Below are positions 41,845 to 50,965 of a DNA stretch of 64,000 bases, in pieces; within the stretch, counting starts at the first letter, position 1; each line of letters opens with the position of its first letter. The stretch comes from Thioalkalivibrio sp. ALMg11 (lineage in GTDB: Bacteria; Pseudomonadota; Gammaproteobacteria; Ectothiorhodospirales; Ectothiorhodospiraceae), in assembly GCF_000377905.1 (NCBI RefSeq), contig NZ_KB898871.1:159001-223000 (forward strand), in the 5' to 3' direction. The notes beneath the pieces are model-generated. The model saw only the letters and a program-made list of their open reading frames with translations. It was not told the DNA's origin and ran no database searches. The translations under genes and the position numbers were made by a program.

Positions 41845-43017
41845 CTAGCGCAGGTTGAAGTCTTCGGCGCGCTCGTCCACGGACAGACCTTCGCCCTCAT
41901 CCTTCACGGCGGGCGCCCCGTCATCCTGGGCTCGCTGGCTGTCGAGCTTGATGCGCAGGCGCAGGTCGTTCACCGAGTCGGCGTTGCGCAGGGCCTCGTC
42001 GTAGCTGATGTGGCGATCCTCGTAGAGGTCGAACAGGGCCTGGTCGAAGGTCTGCATGCCCTGTTCGCGGGAACGGGACATCAGCTCCTTGATCTCGTGC
42101 ACCTGGCCCTTCAGGATCAGGTCGGACATCAGCGGGGTGTTGATCAGGATCTCCACCGCCGGCACCCGGCCCTCGCCGCCATCCTTGCGTACCAGGCGTT
42201 GCGAGATCACGGCCTTCAGGTTCAGCGACAGGTCCATCAGCAGCTGTTCGCGCCGGTCCTCGGGGAAGAAGTTGATGATGCGGTCCAGTGCCTGGTTGGT
42301 GCTGTTCGCGTGCAACGTGGACAGGCACAGATGCCCGGTCTCCGCGAAGGCCACGCCGTAGTCCATGGTCTCGCGGTCGCGGATCTCGCCGATCAGGATC
42401 ACGTCCGGCGCCTGGCGCAAGGTGTTCTTCAGCGCGATCTCGTAGCTCTCGGTGTCCACACCGACCTCACGCTGGGTGATGATGCTCATCGCGTGCTCGT
42501 GGACGAACTCGATGGGGTCCTCGATGGTGACGATATGGTCGGCTGTGGTGCGGTTGCGATAGCCGATCATGGCCGCCAGCGAGGTCGACTTGCCCGAGCC
42601 GGTGCCGCCGACAAAGATCACCAGGCCACGCCGCTCCTGGGTGATCTTCTCCAGCTGCGGCGGCATCTGGATGTCCTCGAACTTCGGGATCACCGAATTG
42701 ATGGTTCGCAGCACCATACCGGGGGTGCCGCGCTGGGTGAAGACGTTCACGCGGAAACGCGACACGCCCGGCAAGCCAATCGCGAAGTTGCACTCCTGGT
42801 GGCGCTCGAACTCGGCCGACTGCTTGTCGTTCATCATCGAGCGAACCAGCGCCTGGGCATGCGAGGCCGTCAGGTTCTGTTCGGTCATCCGTACCACGCG
42901 GCCGTCGATCTTCGCCGCCGGCGGCATGCCCACCGTGATGAACAGATCCGAGCCGTCCCGGTCCACCAGGGCCCGTAGCAGGTCGTGCATGTACTTGATC
43001 GCCTTTTCACGATCCAT
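41845..43017 (-). CDS. pilU: PilU twitching-motility ATPase
   Basis: 390 residues. Walker A GGTGSGKST near residue 140, IEDPIEFVHEH, DVILIGEIRDRETMDYGVAFAETGH and EQGMQTFDQALFDLY match P. aeruginosa PilU, which boosts PilT-dependent retraction. A ~35-residue acidic tail follows the conserved part. It lies 54 bases after pilT, the usual pilT-pilU order. Confidence 0.92.
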   Translation of the reverse strand: MDREKAIKYMHDLLRALVDRDGSDLFITVGMPPAAKIDGRVVRMTEQNLTASHAQALVRSMMNDKQSAEFERHQECNFAIGLPGVSRFRVNVFTQRGTPGMVLRTINSVIPKFEDIQMPPQLEKITQERRGLVIFVGGTGSGKSTSLAAMIGYRNRTTADHIVTIEDPIEFVHEHAMSIITQREVGVDTESYEIALKNTLRQAPDVILIGEIRDRETMDYGVAFAETGHLCLSTLHANSTNQALDRIINFFPEDRREQLLMDLSLNLKAVISQRLVRKDGGEGRVPAVEILINTPLMSDLILKGQVHEIKELMSRSREQGMQTFDQALFDLYEDRHISYDEALRNADSVNDLRLRIKLDSQRAQDDGAPAVKDEGEGLSVDERAEDFNLR

Positions 43018-43071
43018 GGCATTCTCCCTTGGTCCCCGGTCCGACGGTCAAGCGCATCGGAGGCGTTCTGG

Positions 43072-44106
43072 TCAGATGGAATCCGGGTTGCTGGCCTTGC
43101 GGCGAGCGTCCTCGCGGCTGATCACGCCCTGTGCGAGCATGTCCTTCAGGCACTGGTCCAGCGTCTGCATGCCGGAGCCGGAACTGGTCTGGATGGTCGA
43201 GTACATCTGCGCGATCTTGTTCTCGCGGATGAGGTTCCGGATCGCCGGCGTGCCCAGCATGATCTCGTGCGCCGCGACGCGCCCGCCACCGATCTTCTTC
43301 ATCAGGGTCTGCGCGATGACCGCGCGCAGCGACTCCGACAGCATCGCCCGAACCATATCCTTCTCGGCCGCCGGGAACACATCGACGATGCGGTCGATCG
43401 TCTTGGCCGCGGAGCTGGTGTGCAGGGTGCCAAACACCAGGTGGCCGGTCTCGGCCGCGGTCAGCGCCAGGCGGATGGTCTCGAGATCGCGCAGCTCGCC
43501 AACCAGGATGGTGTCCGGGTCCTCACGCAGGGCCGAGCGCAGGGCCTCGCTGAAGCCGTGGGTGTCACGATGCACCTCGCGCTGGTTGATCAGGGACTTC
43601 TTCGATTCGTGCACGAACTCGATCGGGTCCTCGATGGTGAGGATATGCCCGTAGTCGTTTTCGTTGCGGTGGTTGACCATGCCCGCCAGCGTGGTGGACT
43701 TGCCTGAACCGGTAGGGCCGGTCACCAGCACGATGCCGCGCGGGTAGTCCGAGATCTCCTCGAAGATGCGCGGGGCGCCCAGTTCTTCCAGCGTCAGGAC
43801 CTTGGAGGGGATGGTCCGGAAGACTGCCGCCGCGCCACGGTCCTGGTTGAAGGCGTTGACACGAAAACGCGCCAGCCCCGAGATTTCGAACGAAAAGTCT
43901 GTCTCCAGGAACTCCTCGTAGTCCTTGCGCTGGCGGTCGTTCATGATGTCGTAGATCAGGCCCTGGACCTCCTTGTGGTCCATGACCGGCACGTTCACCC
44001 GGCGCATGTCGCCGTCAATACGCACCATCGGCGGCATGCCCGCGGAGATGTGCAGGTCCGAGGCCCCGTTCTTGACCGAAAAGGCCAGCAACTGCGTGAT
44101 ATCCAT
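43072..44106 (-). CDS. pilT: PilT pilus retraction ATPase
   Basis: 344 residues. Walker A GPTGSGKST near residue 130, Walker B TILVGELRDLETIR, His box LVFGTLHT, and the PilT hallmark AIRNLIRE near residue 290. Powers depolymerisation of type IV pili at the inner membrane. Divergent from yggS, as in Pseudomonas. Confidence 0.97.
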   Translation of the reverse strand: MDITQLLAFSVKNGASDLHISAGMPPMVRIDGDMRRVNVPVMDHKEVQGLIYDIMNDRQRKDYEEFLETDFSFEISGLARFRVNAFNQDRGAAAVFRTIPSKVLTLEELGAPRIFEEISDYPRGIVLVTGPTGSGKSTTLAGMVNHRNENDYGHILTIEDPIEFVHESKKSLINQREVHRDTHGFSEALRSALREDPDTILVGELRDLETIRLALTAAETGHLVFGTLHTSSAAKTIDRIVDVFPAAEKDMVRAMLSESLRAVIAQTLMKKIGGGRVAAHEIMLGTPAIRNLIRENKIAQMYSTIQTSSGSGMQTLDQCLKDMLAQGVISREDARRKASNPDSI

Positions 44107-44251
44107 GCATCCCCCCTGTTATCGGACGTGGCGCCGACCCGCGTCATCGCCCTGGTGGCAGCCACAACCACCACCACTCCCTGTCGCTTTATGAAGGCCC
44201 GCGCGAAAATCCGCGGTGACCTTGTGTTCTTCCGGACTATATCATAGGGAA

Positions 44252-44968
44252 ATGACCGCACCAGACCATGCCCTGAGCACCGTTCGAGCCCGTATCGAGG
44301 CCGCCTGCCGCGAGGCCGGGCGCGACCCGGATTCGGTCCGTCTATTGGCCGTCAGCAAGACTCGGGGCGCGGACGAGATTCGCGCCCTGCATGCGCTGGG
44401 ACAGTCCGCCTTCGGCGAGAATTACGCCCCGGAGCTGGTGGATAAATACGACACCCTGGAGGCCGCACCGGCGCCGCTCGGCCTCGAGTGGCACTTCATC
44501 GGCGCCCTGCAAGGCAACAAGACCCGCGCGGTGGCCGAACGCGCCGCCTGGGTACATACCGTCGACCGCGAGCGCATCGCCCGGCGTCTGTCCGATCAGC
44601 GCCCGGAGGGCATGCCGCCGCTGCAGGTGTGCCTGCAGGTCAACATCAGCGAGGAGCCGCAGAAGGCCGGGGTCGCCCCCGGGGAGGCTGCCGCCCTGGC
44701 CGCCGCAGTGCAGGGCCTGCCCGGCCTCGTGCTGCGCGGGCTGATGGCCATCCCGGCCGCCGCCGACGACATCCCGCTACAGCGGGAACCCTTCGCGCGC
44801 CTGCGCGCTCTGCGCGATACCCTGAACGCAGAGGGCCTTTCGATGGATACGCTGTCCATGGGGATGTCGGACGATCTCGAGGCGGCCATCCTCGAGGGGG
44901 CCACACTGGTGCGTGTCGGCACCGCTCTGTTCGGCCCGCGCCAACCCAAATCCAAGGAGTCCGCATGA
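44252..44968 (+). CDS. yggS: YggS-family PLP homeostasis protein
   Basis: 238 residues, alanine-racemase-like barrel with PLP Lys36 in LLAVSKT, FGENYAPEL near residue 60, HFIGALQGNK near 85, and SMGMSDDLEAA with the phosphate site near 205. Buffers pyridoxal phosphate. The start at 44252 has TATCAT ending six bases upstream, so it may be leaderless; the intervening AGGGAA is too close for a normal ribosome site. Overlaps proC by four bases. Confidence 0.93.
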   Translation: MTAPDHALSTVRARIEAACREAGRDPDSVRLLAVSKTRGADEIRALHALGQSAFGENYAPELVDKYDTLEAAPAPLGLEWHFIGALQGNKTRAVAERAAWVHTVDRERIARRLSDQRPEGMPPLQVCLQVNISEEPQKAGVAPGEAAALAAAVQGLPGLVLRGLMAIPAAADDIPLQREPFARLRALRDTLNAEGLSMDTLSMGMSDDLEAAILEGATLVRVGTALFGPRQPKSKESA

Positions 44969-45783
44969 CGGAACACCGCTTCGAGGTCGGCTTCATCGGG
45001 GCCGGCAACATGGGCGAGGCCCTGCTTCAAGGGCTGGTCCAGTCCGGCCATGCCGCCGAACGCATCGCCATCGCCGACAAGGGCGCCGAGCGCGTACGCG
45101 ACCTGCAGGCCCGCTATCCAGGCCTCGCCAGCGGCAGCGCCACCGAACTGGCCTCCAACAGCGCCACCCTGATCCTTGCGGTCAAGCCCCAGACCCTGCC
45201 GGAGCTGGCCCCGACGCTGCGCGACGCGGTGAACCAGGGCCAGCCGCTGGTGATCTCGGTGGCCGCGGGCATCACCACTACCCAACTGGCCGGGTGGCTG
45301 GGCGACGCCACGCGCCTGGTCCGCGCGATGCCGAACACCCCGGCCCTGGTCGGCGCCGGGGTCACCGGACTCTACGCCGCCCCCACCGCAAGCCCCGAGG
45401 ATCGCGCCACGGCCACCCGGCTGCTGGAGGCGGTGGGCCGCGCGATCTGGGTGGAGGACGAGGAACAAATGCACGCCGTGACCGCCACCTCCGGCAGCGG
45501 ACCGGCCTACGTCTTCCTGATGATCGAGGCGATGCAGGAGGCCGCGAAGTCACTGGGCCTGCCGGCAGACACCGCACTGGAACTGACCCTGGGCACCCTG
45601 GCCGGGGCCACCCGTCTGGCCGCAGAGGGCGACGAGAGCGCCGCGGAGCTGCGCCATCGCGTCACCTCCCCGGGCGGCACCACCGAACGCGCCCTGCAGG
45701 TCCTGGAAGACGGTGACCTGCGCGAACTGATGCGCCGCGCGATGACCGCAGCCGCCGAACGCTCACGCGAACTCGGGCGTTGA
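44965..45783 (+). CDS. proC: pyrroline-5-carboxylate reductase
   Basis: 272 residues, final step of proline synthesis. GFIGAGNMGEAL near residue 9 binds NAD(P); the C-terminal HRVTSPGGTTERALQVLE block is diagnostic. Translationally coupled to yggS. In a halophile proline may also be an osmolyte. Confidence 0.96.
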   Translation: MTEHRFEVGFIGAGNMGEALLQGLVQSGHAAERIAIADKGAERVRDLQARYPGLASGSATELASNSATLILAVKPQTLPELAPTLRDAVNQGQPLVISVAAGITTTQLAGWLGDATRLVRAMPNTPALVGAGVTGLYAAPTASPEDRATATRLLEAVGRAIWVEDEEQMHAVTATSGSGPAYVFLMIEAMQEAAKSLGLPADTALELTLGTLAGATRLAAEGDESAAELRHRVTSPGGTTERALQVLEDGDLRELMRRAMTAAAERSRELGR

Positions 45784-45793
45784 AACCCTGAGT

Positions 45794-45841
45794 CACCACG
45801 AAGCGCACGAAGGAGGGCCCGGTCAGGAGCGCTTCGTGGTG
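45794..45841. repeat. short inverted CACGAAG-family pair (locus 2)
   Basis: CACCACGAAGCGC (45794-45806) is perfectly repeated in reverse at 45829-45841, around a 22-base core. It lies between the convergent proC and fructosamine kinase genes, so it may act as a two-way terminator, although no T run follows. The ends match the outer ends of the longer copies at loci 1 and 3. Confidence 0.75.
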
Positions 45842-45847
45842 GGGCAA

Positions 45848-46765
45848 TCAGCGCAGCTCGGCCAGCAGCTGGCGGATCATGCGCTCGGCCTGGGGGCCGT
45901 AGCCCCCGCCGAACAGGTGGTCGTGATTGAGGATGTGGTAGAGGTTGTAGAGCGTACGCCGCACGCCATAGCCGGGGTCGATGGGCAGGATCTCCTCGTA
46001 GGCGGCGACGAAGTCCTGGCCCGGGTGGCCGAACAGCTCCATCATCGCCAGGTCGGCCTCGCGGTCGCCGTAGTACACCGCCGGATCGAAGATCGTCACG
46101 CTGCCATCCGCCAGGAACCCCCAGTTGCCACTCCACAGGTCGCCGTGCAGCAGGGAGGGTACCGGCTGATAGTCGGTAAAGAAGCCGCCCAGCGAGGACT
46201 CCAGTTCCTCCAGCGCCCCCAGCAGCGATCCCGCCGCCCCACGCTTCTGCGCCAGCTGACGCTGGAAGCCCAGACGTTCATCACGGTAGAACGACACCCA
46301 GTCGTCGTGCTCGGTATTCGGCTGCGGCGTGCTGCCAATGAAGTTGTCGTGATCCAGCCCAAAGCGCGGGCGGGTCTTCTGGTGCATGTCGGCAATCCCG
46401 TGCCCCAGGGCCACGCCATCGCGGCGCCCCCCCAGCGCCAGGTTCTCCATCACCAGAAAGTGGGTGCCGCCGGCCGATCCGGCGCCGACGACATCGGGGA
46501 TTTTGAGGCGTTCGCAGCGCGCGAGCTCTTCCAGGCCGCGCGCCTCGGCCGCGAACATCGCAGCGCCGTCGCCCCCACTCAGCTTGACGAAGAACTCCCG
46601 CCCGTCGCTTCCGGTGAAACGCTGCGCCTGATTGATGGAGCCCCCGGAACAGGCCTGGCTTCCTGTTGGCTCGAAGGGCGTTCCGGTATGGTCGGCAATA
46701 CACTGGGCCACCGCCGCCGTCACGGCATCGGGGCCCGTTGAATCAAATTGGTTCATCCTTGGCAT
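45848..46765 (-). CDS. fructosamine kinase family protein
   Basis: 305 residues, phosphotransferase fold. HGDLWSGN (207-214) is the catalytic loop and FDPAVYYGDREADLAM the metal-binding segment that follows. The family phosphorylates ketosamines (often ribulosamines or erythrulosamines in bacteria) to start deglycation of proteins. Start taken at 46765 with GGAACC upstream; the Met three codons later is also possible. Confidence 0.88.
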   Translation of the reverse strand: MPRMNQFDSTGPDAVTAAVAQCIADHTGTPFEPTGSQACSGGSINQAQRFTGSDGREFFVKLSGGDGAAMFAAEARGLEELARCERLKIPDVVGAGSAGGTHFLVMENLALGGRRDGVALGHGIADMHQKTRPRFGLDHDNFIGSTPQPNTEHDDWVSFYRDERLGFQRQLAQKRGAAGSLLGALEELESSLGGFFTDYQPVPSLLHGDLWSGNWGFLADGSVTIFDPAVYYGDREADLAMMELFGHPGQDFVAAYEEILPIDPGYGVRRTLYNLYHILNHDHLFGGGYGPQAERMIRQLLAELR

Positions 46766-46825
46766 CCGGGTTCCATGTCAGTGTGCAGGTTACCGGCTGT
46801 CGCAGGATCCGTCAGGAGACACCCC

Positions 46826-47209
46826 ATGGCCTTTCGCAAGCTCGAACCTCTGTGCGACAAGATCGGCGCCGAGCGCATCCGCGCGGTGATCGACGACTTC
46901 TACCGCCGCCTGTCGGCCGACCCCGAGATCGGCCATCACTTCGAGCGCATCCAGGACTTCCCGGATCACGTGAAGCGCATCGCCGATTTCTGGTACATGA
47001 ACCTGGGCGGGCGCCTGGAACAGCCGCCGACCATCGACATGGTCGGCAAGCACGCACCGCTGAACCTGACCGAGGCCGACCTGGCCGTCTGGATGCGCCA
47101 CTTCAAGGCCACCACCGAGGATCACCTGGAGCCGCCGCTGGCAGCCGAATGGCAGCAACTGGCCGATGGCATCGCCAGTCGCATGCGCGAGGACATCATC
47201 CGCGGCTGA
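46826..47209 (+). CDS. group III truncated haemoglobin
   Basis: 127 residues from an ATG with AGGAGAC upstream. The 2-on-2 globin pattern includes PEIGHHFE near residue 38, FWYMNLGG near 55, and the proximal His76 in GKHAPLNLTEADLAVWM. Group III members are small oxygen- or NO-related haem proteins of uncertain role. A single gene. Confidence 0.85.
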   Translation: MAFRKLEPLCDKIGAERIRAVIDDFYRRLSADPEIGHHFERIQDFPDHVKRIADFWYMNLGGRLEQPPTIDMVGKHAPLNLTEADLAVWMRHFKATTEDHLEPPLAAEWQQLADGIASRMREDIIRG

Positions 47210-47223
47210 CCGATCTTTGTTTG

Positions 47224-47312
47224 CACCACGCAGCGCACAAAAACACGAAGAAGGGCTAGGTCAAGGTCAAGGTCAAGGGCGATTCACAGGAAGAAGGGTA
47301 GGCAGGAAGGAA
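47224..47312 (+). repeat. CACGAAG-family repeat, left copy (locus 3), with GGTCAA triplication
   Basis: CACCACGCAGCGCAC, then ACACGAAGAAGGGC, a direct GGTCAA x3 array (47259-47276), GGGCGATTCACAGGAAG and GGCAGGAAGGA. Same block order as locus 1. The tandem GGTCAA is an expansion not present in the other copies. Confidence 0.78.
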
Positions 47313-47479
47313 TCTTGTGGGGTGGCGCCGGGGTACGTCCTCGCGCTGATGCCTTTGCGGTCGCGGTTGGGGTTGCCACGCGTCGAATCGCCAGCGGCGA
47401 GGGCTGTTCCGATGTGCGTTGCCAACCCTGCTCCTGGTGGGCCGCAGCGCCACTGTTCGTCGGAGACCTTAGCCCTCCA

Positions 47480-47552
47480 CCTCCTTCCGGGTCTTCAAGC
47501 CTTCCTGCAAATCGCCCTCGCCCTTCTTCGTGGCTTCGTGCGCTTCGTGGTT
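47480..47552 (-). repeat. CACGAAG-family repeat, right inverted copy (locus 3)
   Basis: Minus strand: AACCACGAAGCGCACGAAG, CCACGAAGAAGGGCGAGGGCG, ATTTGCAGGAAGG, GGAAGGAGG. It is the inverted partner of 47224-47312 and ends 24 bases from the transglycosylase stop codon. Confidence 0.8.
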
Positions 47553-47575
47553 AAAAGGCCCTCCGGAAGCGGATC

Positions 47576-49633
47576 CTAGCAGGCGTTTTCGGTGTAGCCC
47601 GGGGCGTCGCAGAAGGCGCGGCTCAGGGTGATGCCCACCTCGCCCGGAAGCGAGGCCAGGTGGCGTTCGCGGCTCGCAGCGAGGCCGTCCTGCGGCGTCA
47701 CCGGATACAGCAGGGTGGACAGCGACGGCGGCTCCTGCCCCAGGCGCACCGCGTACAGGATGCGATAGGCAAACACGCGGCGGAGATAGTCGCGGGTCTC
47801 GGAGAACGGGATCAGCTCGGCCCAGATATCCGGATCCATCGCGCGGTCCTCCGGCAGCCAGGAACTCACCCGGTGGGCGCCGGCGTTGTAGGCCGCGGAG
47901 GACAGCATGCTGTGGCCTCCGAAACGGTCGAGATTGCGCCGCAGGTAGTAGGTGCCGAGCCGGGCATTGGTCGCCGGGTCGAGGATGTCCCAATCGGAGT
48001 TCACCCGCACCCCCGCCGCCGAGGCGATGGACCGGCCCGTCGCGGGCATGACCTGCATGATCCCCAGCGCCCCGGCACCGGAACGGACGTCGTGGAGGAA
48101 GGCACTCTCCTGGCGCGCGATCGCCATGGCCCAGGCCGGATCGATACCCTGTTCACGTGCCCCGGCCACGATCAGGTCATCAAAGGCCAGCGGGAAGCGC
48201 AGCTCGATGTCGTCCCAGTTGCGGGCGCGGGCCGCGGTGAAGATCGCGCGGTCGTGCCAGCCCCAGTCGGCAAAGGTGCGCGCCGCCGCCTCCAGCTCCG
48301 CGGTATCCATGTCGGCCACCGCGCGCGTCCATTCGCGGCGGGCCTCGGCGTTGCGGTCCAGGCGGACCAGCTCGCGCATGCGCTGCATGCCAGCGTGCGT
48401 GCGCATGGCCGCCTGCTGCCCGTCTTCCAGCACCAGGGGCTGATGACCGATGCGATAGGGCTGACCCAAGCGGTCAGCCGCCAGGAAGCCGTAGAAGTTA
48501 CGTTCGCGGGCCGCGCGCTCGTAGAAGCCGCGTGCGGCCTCCAGCGACTCGATCTGCTCCAGGGCACGGGCATACCAGTACTGCCACGCCGCCTCGTCGC
48601 GCACGTCGCGATCCATGGCGCGAATCGCGTCCATCACCGTCTCCCAGTCGCGCTCGTACAGCGCCGCGCGCACCTGCCACTGGCGCAACTGGGTGTCGAA
48701 CACCTCGGGCTCAAGGGCCGCCATGAAGTCCAGCGACTCGGGGCGATAGCGCAGCGCCAGGCGCAGGGCCAGGGCGTGCTGCACACGCCCGGCCGATTCG
48801 GGGGACAGCCCGAGATCGCCCCCGCCCTTCTCCCAGCCTTCCAGGGCGGCATCCAGGTCCTGGCGGATCCAGCGGGTAAAGGCCCGCTCCATCAGCGCCT
48901 CCGCCGAGCGGTGCTCGCCGGCGTCGAAGTCGGCCTCCACAACCCGCGCGGGGCGGCTGGCCAGATCCAGCCAGCGCTCCGCCCACGGGCGGTCATCGCG
49001 GTCAAGGTAGCGGCGCAAGTAACGGGCCAGGCCCGTCTGTCCCGCCTCGACGGCCAGCACGAAACGATCCCAGGCGAGCTCGCCGGTCAGCCCCCCGGCG
49101 TCGCGCCAGGCCTTCAGGGCCGGATCGCAGGCCGAAGGGCGCGACTGCCCGTGCAGCCAGATGGACTCCACGTCCTCCAGGGCCGCCTCGCGCTCCCCCG
49201 TCTTCAACAGCGCCTGGCGTCGATGACAATCCTGCTCGACGCCCAGCGAGCGGTCCGAATCGAGGAATTCGAGATAGTCCGCCCACTGCTCCTCGCGCGC
49301 GAGATGGGTCAGATAGCTGCCGTGCAGCCGGCCCGCCAGCGGGGTGTCGTCATGCTCTCGCACAAAGCGGCGCACCGCGTCCGGGTCGGCGCGATTGAGA
49401 TTGCGCGCCAGGTCGCGGTAATCCAGGTAGGGGGTCAGTGGGTAGCCCGTCAGGGTGCTGCGCGCGGCCCGGTAGGCCGTCATGTCGCCGCGGTTCAGGG
49501 CGCGCTCGGCGAGCAGGTACAGGCTGCGCTCGAAGACATAAAGGTCTTCTTCGGCCGCGGCCGCCGGCAGCGCCGCGGCCAGGACCAGCAACAGGCCGGC
49601 CAGCCCGGCGATGACGTTCCTGGATTGGCGCAT
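47576..49633 (-). CDS. slt: soluble lytic murein transglycosylase, Slt70-like
   Basis: 685 residues from the ATG at 49633 (the frame also has a TTG at 49651). Signal peptide 1-27 (ALPAAAAEE). A long alpha-superhelical U/L domain is followed by the SLT catalytic domain with Glu509 in ARQESAF, GALGIMQVMPATG and NARLGTYYL. Cleaves peptidoglycan to 1,6-anhydro products in the periplasm. Promoter at 49661-49689. Confidence 0.94.
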   Translation of the reverse strand: MRQSRNVIAGLAGLLLVLAAALPAAAAEEDLYVFERSLYLLAERALNRGDMTAYRAARSTLTGYPLTPYLDYRDLARNLNRADPDAVRRFVREHDDTPLAGRLHGSYLTHLAREEQWADYLEFLDSDRSLGVEQDCHRRQALLKTGEREAALEDVESIWLHGQSRPSACDPALKAWRDAGGLTGELAWDRFVLAVEAGQTGLARYLRRYLDRDDRPWAERWLDLASRPARVVEADFDAGEHRSAEALMERAFTRWIRQDLDAALEGWEKGGGDLGLSPESAGRVQHALALRLALRYRPESLDFMAALEPEVFDTQLRQWQVRAALYERDWETVMDAIRAMDRDVRDEAAWQYWYARALEQIESLEAARGFYERAARERNFYGFLAADRLGQPYRIGHQPLVLEDGQQAAMRTHAGMQRMRELVRLDRNAEARREWTRAVADMDTAELEAAARTFADWGWHDRAIFTAARARNWDDIELRFPLAFDDLIVAGAREQGIDPAWAMAIARQESAFLHDVRSGAGALGIMQVMPATGRSIASAAGVRVNSDWDILDPATNARLGTYYLRRNLDRFGGHSMLSSAAYNAGAHRVSSWLPEDRAMDPDIWAELIPFSETRDYLRRVFAYRILYAVRLGQEPPSLSTLLYPVTPQDGLAASRERHLASLPGEVGITLSRAFCDAPGYTENAC

Positions 49634-49660
49634 GTCCTGCCCTCGTATCAATGGTTTCCC

Positions 49661-49689
49661 ATCATCGGCCTGCGCCAGAGCGCTTGCAA
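49661..49689 (-). promoter_or_regulatory. candidate slt promoter
   Basis: Minus strand: TTGCAA (complement of 49684-49689), 17 bases, GATGAT (complement of 49661-49666). Positioned 28 bases before the slt start. Confidence 0.4.
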
Positions 49690-49755
49690 CGAGGATCCTC
49701 CGGTTTCGCGCGACTCGGGCGGCAGTTCCGGCATTCCGGCGCGTCGACCGCGGGA

Positions 49756-50295
49756 TCAGGTAGCCAGAACGCGAACCTCGCCACGGTCGAGGCCGTCGAG
49801 GGTCCAGGAGTCGACCCGGTAGCGAACCAGACGCAGGGTCGGGTGGCCAACCGCCGCGGTCATTCGGCGAACCTGGCGGTTGCGCCCCTCGCGCAGGGTG
49901 AGCGCCAGCCAGCGGGTCGGGATGTGGCGGCGAAAACGCACGGGTGGGTCGCGCTCCGGGAGGTCCGGTGGGTCCATGCGCTCCACCTGCGCCGGGCGGG
50001 TCAGGCCATCCTTCAACTCGACACCATCGCGCAGGGCATTCAACGCGGCGTCGTCGGGTTCGCCCTCGACCTGGACCCAGTAGGTCTTGCTGGTCTTGTG
50101 CTGCGGCTGGGTCAGACGCGCGTTCAGACGCCCATCGTCGGTCAGGACCAGCAGGCCCTCGCTGTCACGGTCCAGACGACCGGCCGGATAGACGCCGGGG
50201 ATCGCCATGTAGTCGGCCAGTGTCGGACGACCCTCGGGGTCGGTGAACTGGGGCAGCACGCCCCAGGGCTTGTGAAACAACACGACCCGGGCCAT
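49756..50295 (-). CDS. rluE: 23S rRNA pseudouridine synthase, RluE-like
   Basis: 179 residues. Catalytic Asp42 in [15 protein letters not shown], then KTYWVQVEG and the C-terminal [24 protein letters not shown] typical of the RsuA/RluE group. There is no S4 domain at the N-terminus, which favours RluE (23S U2457 in E. coli) over RsuA/RluB. Starts at 50295, ten bases after the DUF1007 stop. Confidence 0.88.
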   Translation of the reverse strand: MARVVLFHKPWGVLPQFTDPEGRPTLADYMAIPGVYPAGRLDRDSEGLLVLTDDGRLNARLTQPQHKTSKTYWVQVEGEPDDAALNALRDGVELKDGLTRPAQVERMDPPDLPERDPPVRFRRHIPTRWLALTLREGRNRQVRRMTAAVGHPTLRLVRYRVDSWTLDGLDRGEVRVLAT

Positions 50296-50305
50296 AACCA
50301 GTGCC

Positions 50306-50965
50306 TCAGTCGCAGCGCAGGGTGACACGTTCGGCGAAGTGCCGGCCGAGGTCGTAGTCCACGCTGGCGCCATAGTCCAGCGCCATCGCACGCGCCACCA
50401 GCGCCGGGTCCGGGCGCGGCCGCTCAAGCCGGGCCTGGCAGGTCGCATCCACCAGTCCGGACGTATCAAGGATGCGCGTGCCATGCGGGTCCTGATGCAG
50501 GATCTCGATGAAGTACGTCGGGTCGTAGACCTTGTACGCCAGAGGCTCGCCGGCCGGGTCCACCGGTTGCTCCAACTCCAGGCGGAAGCGGAAATGCAGC
50601 AGCCCCGCGTCCATGGCCATCCGTGGATCGACGGCGGCCGCGATCCCGAGCTCCTCTCCACCCACCTCCAGGTGGCTGTACCAGCGGTACTCGTCCAGAT
50701 TGTCGAGGATCTCGGTGGCAAGCCCCTGCAGGCGCGCCTCAGCGGTATCGCCGGACTGGTGCTCCTGGGCATCGTCGTACAGGTACTGCCCGTAGGTCGG
50801 GTCGAAGCGCCAGTGATGGAGCATATGGGTGATCTGCCCGTCGCCGTCGCGCTCGAAGCTGATCCGCAGGTCGATCCAGGCATGCGGGTGCGCCTGCACG
50901 ACGGCCGGCAGCAGCACGAGCGCAGCCAGCACCAAGCCCCCCAGGATGTGCAGCCGACGGATCAT
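50306..50965 (-). CDS. DUF1007 exported protein
   Basis: 219 residues with a signal peptide (residues 1-27, cleavage at VQA/HPHA). Right after cleavage it carries HPHAWIDLR, the conserved His-rich N-terminus of DUF1007. Members often sit with Ni/Co or zinc transporters; none is present here. Overlaps the nuclease stop by four bases. A periplasmic metal-related role is only suggested by the family. Confidence 0.82.
   Translation of the reverse strand: MIRRLHILGGLVLAALVLLPAVVQAHPHAWIDLRISFERDGDGQITHMLHHWRFDPTYGQYLYDDAQEHQSGDTAEARLQGLATEILDNLDEYRWYSHLEVGGEELGIAAAVDPRMAMDAGLLHFRFRLELEQPVDPAGEPLAYKVYDPTYFIEILHQDPHGTRILDTSGLVDATCQARLERPRPDPALVARAMALDYGASVDYDLGRHFAERVTLRCD

Larger units (their letters stand above)
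47210..47575. other. intergenic region with inverted repeat pair (locus 3)
   Basis: 366 bases between the convergent globin and transglycosylase genes. It contains repeat copies at 47224-47312 and, reversed, 47480-47552, around a unique core of about 165 bases. I find no supportable gene; open frames across it are repeat-derived. Confidence 0.7.

Noticed and set aside
47259-47276. GGTCAA x3 as the start of a CRISPR-like or VNTR array
   Set aside because: Only three six-base units without spacers; best seen as local slippage within the dispersed repeat.
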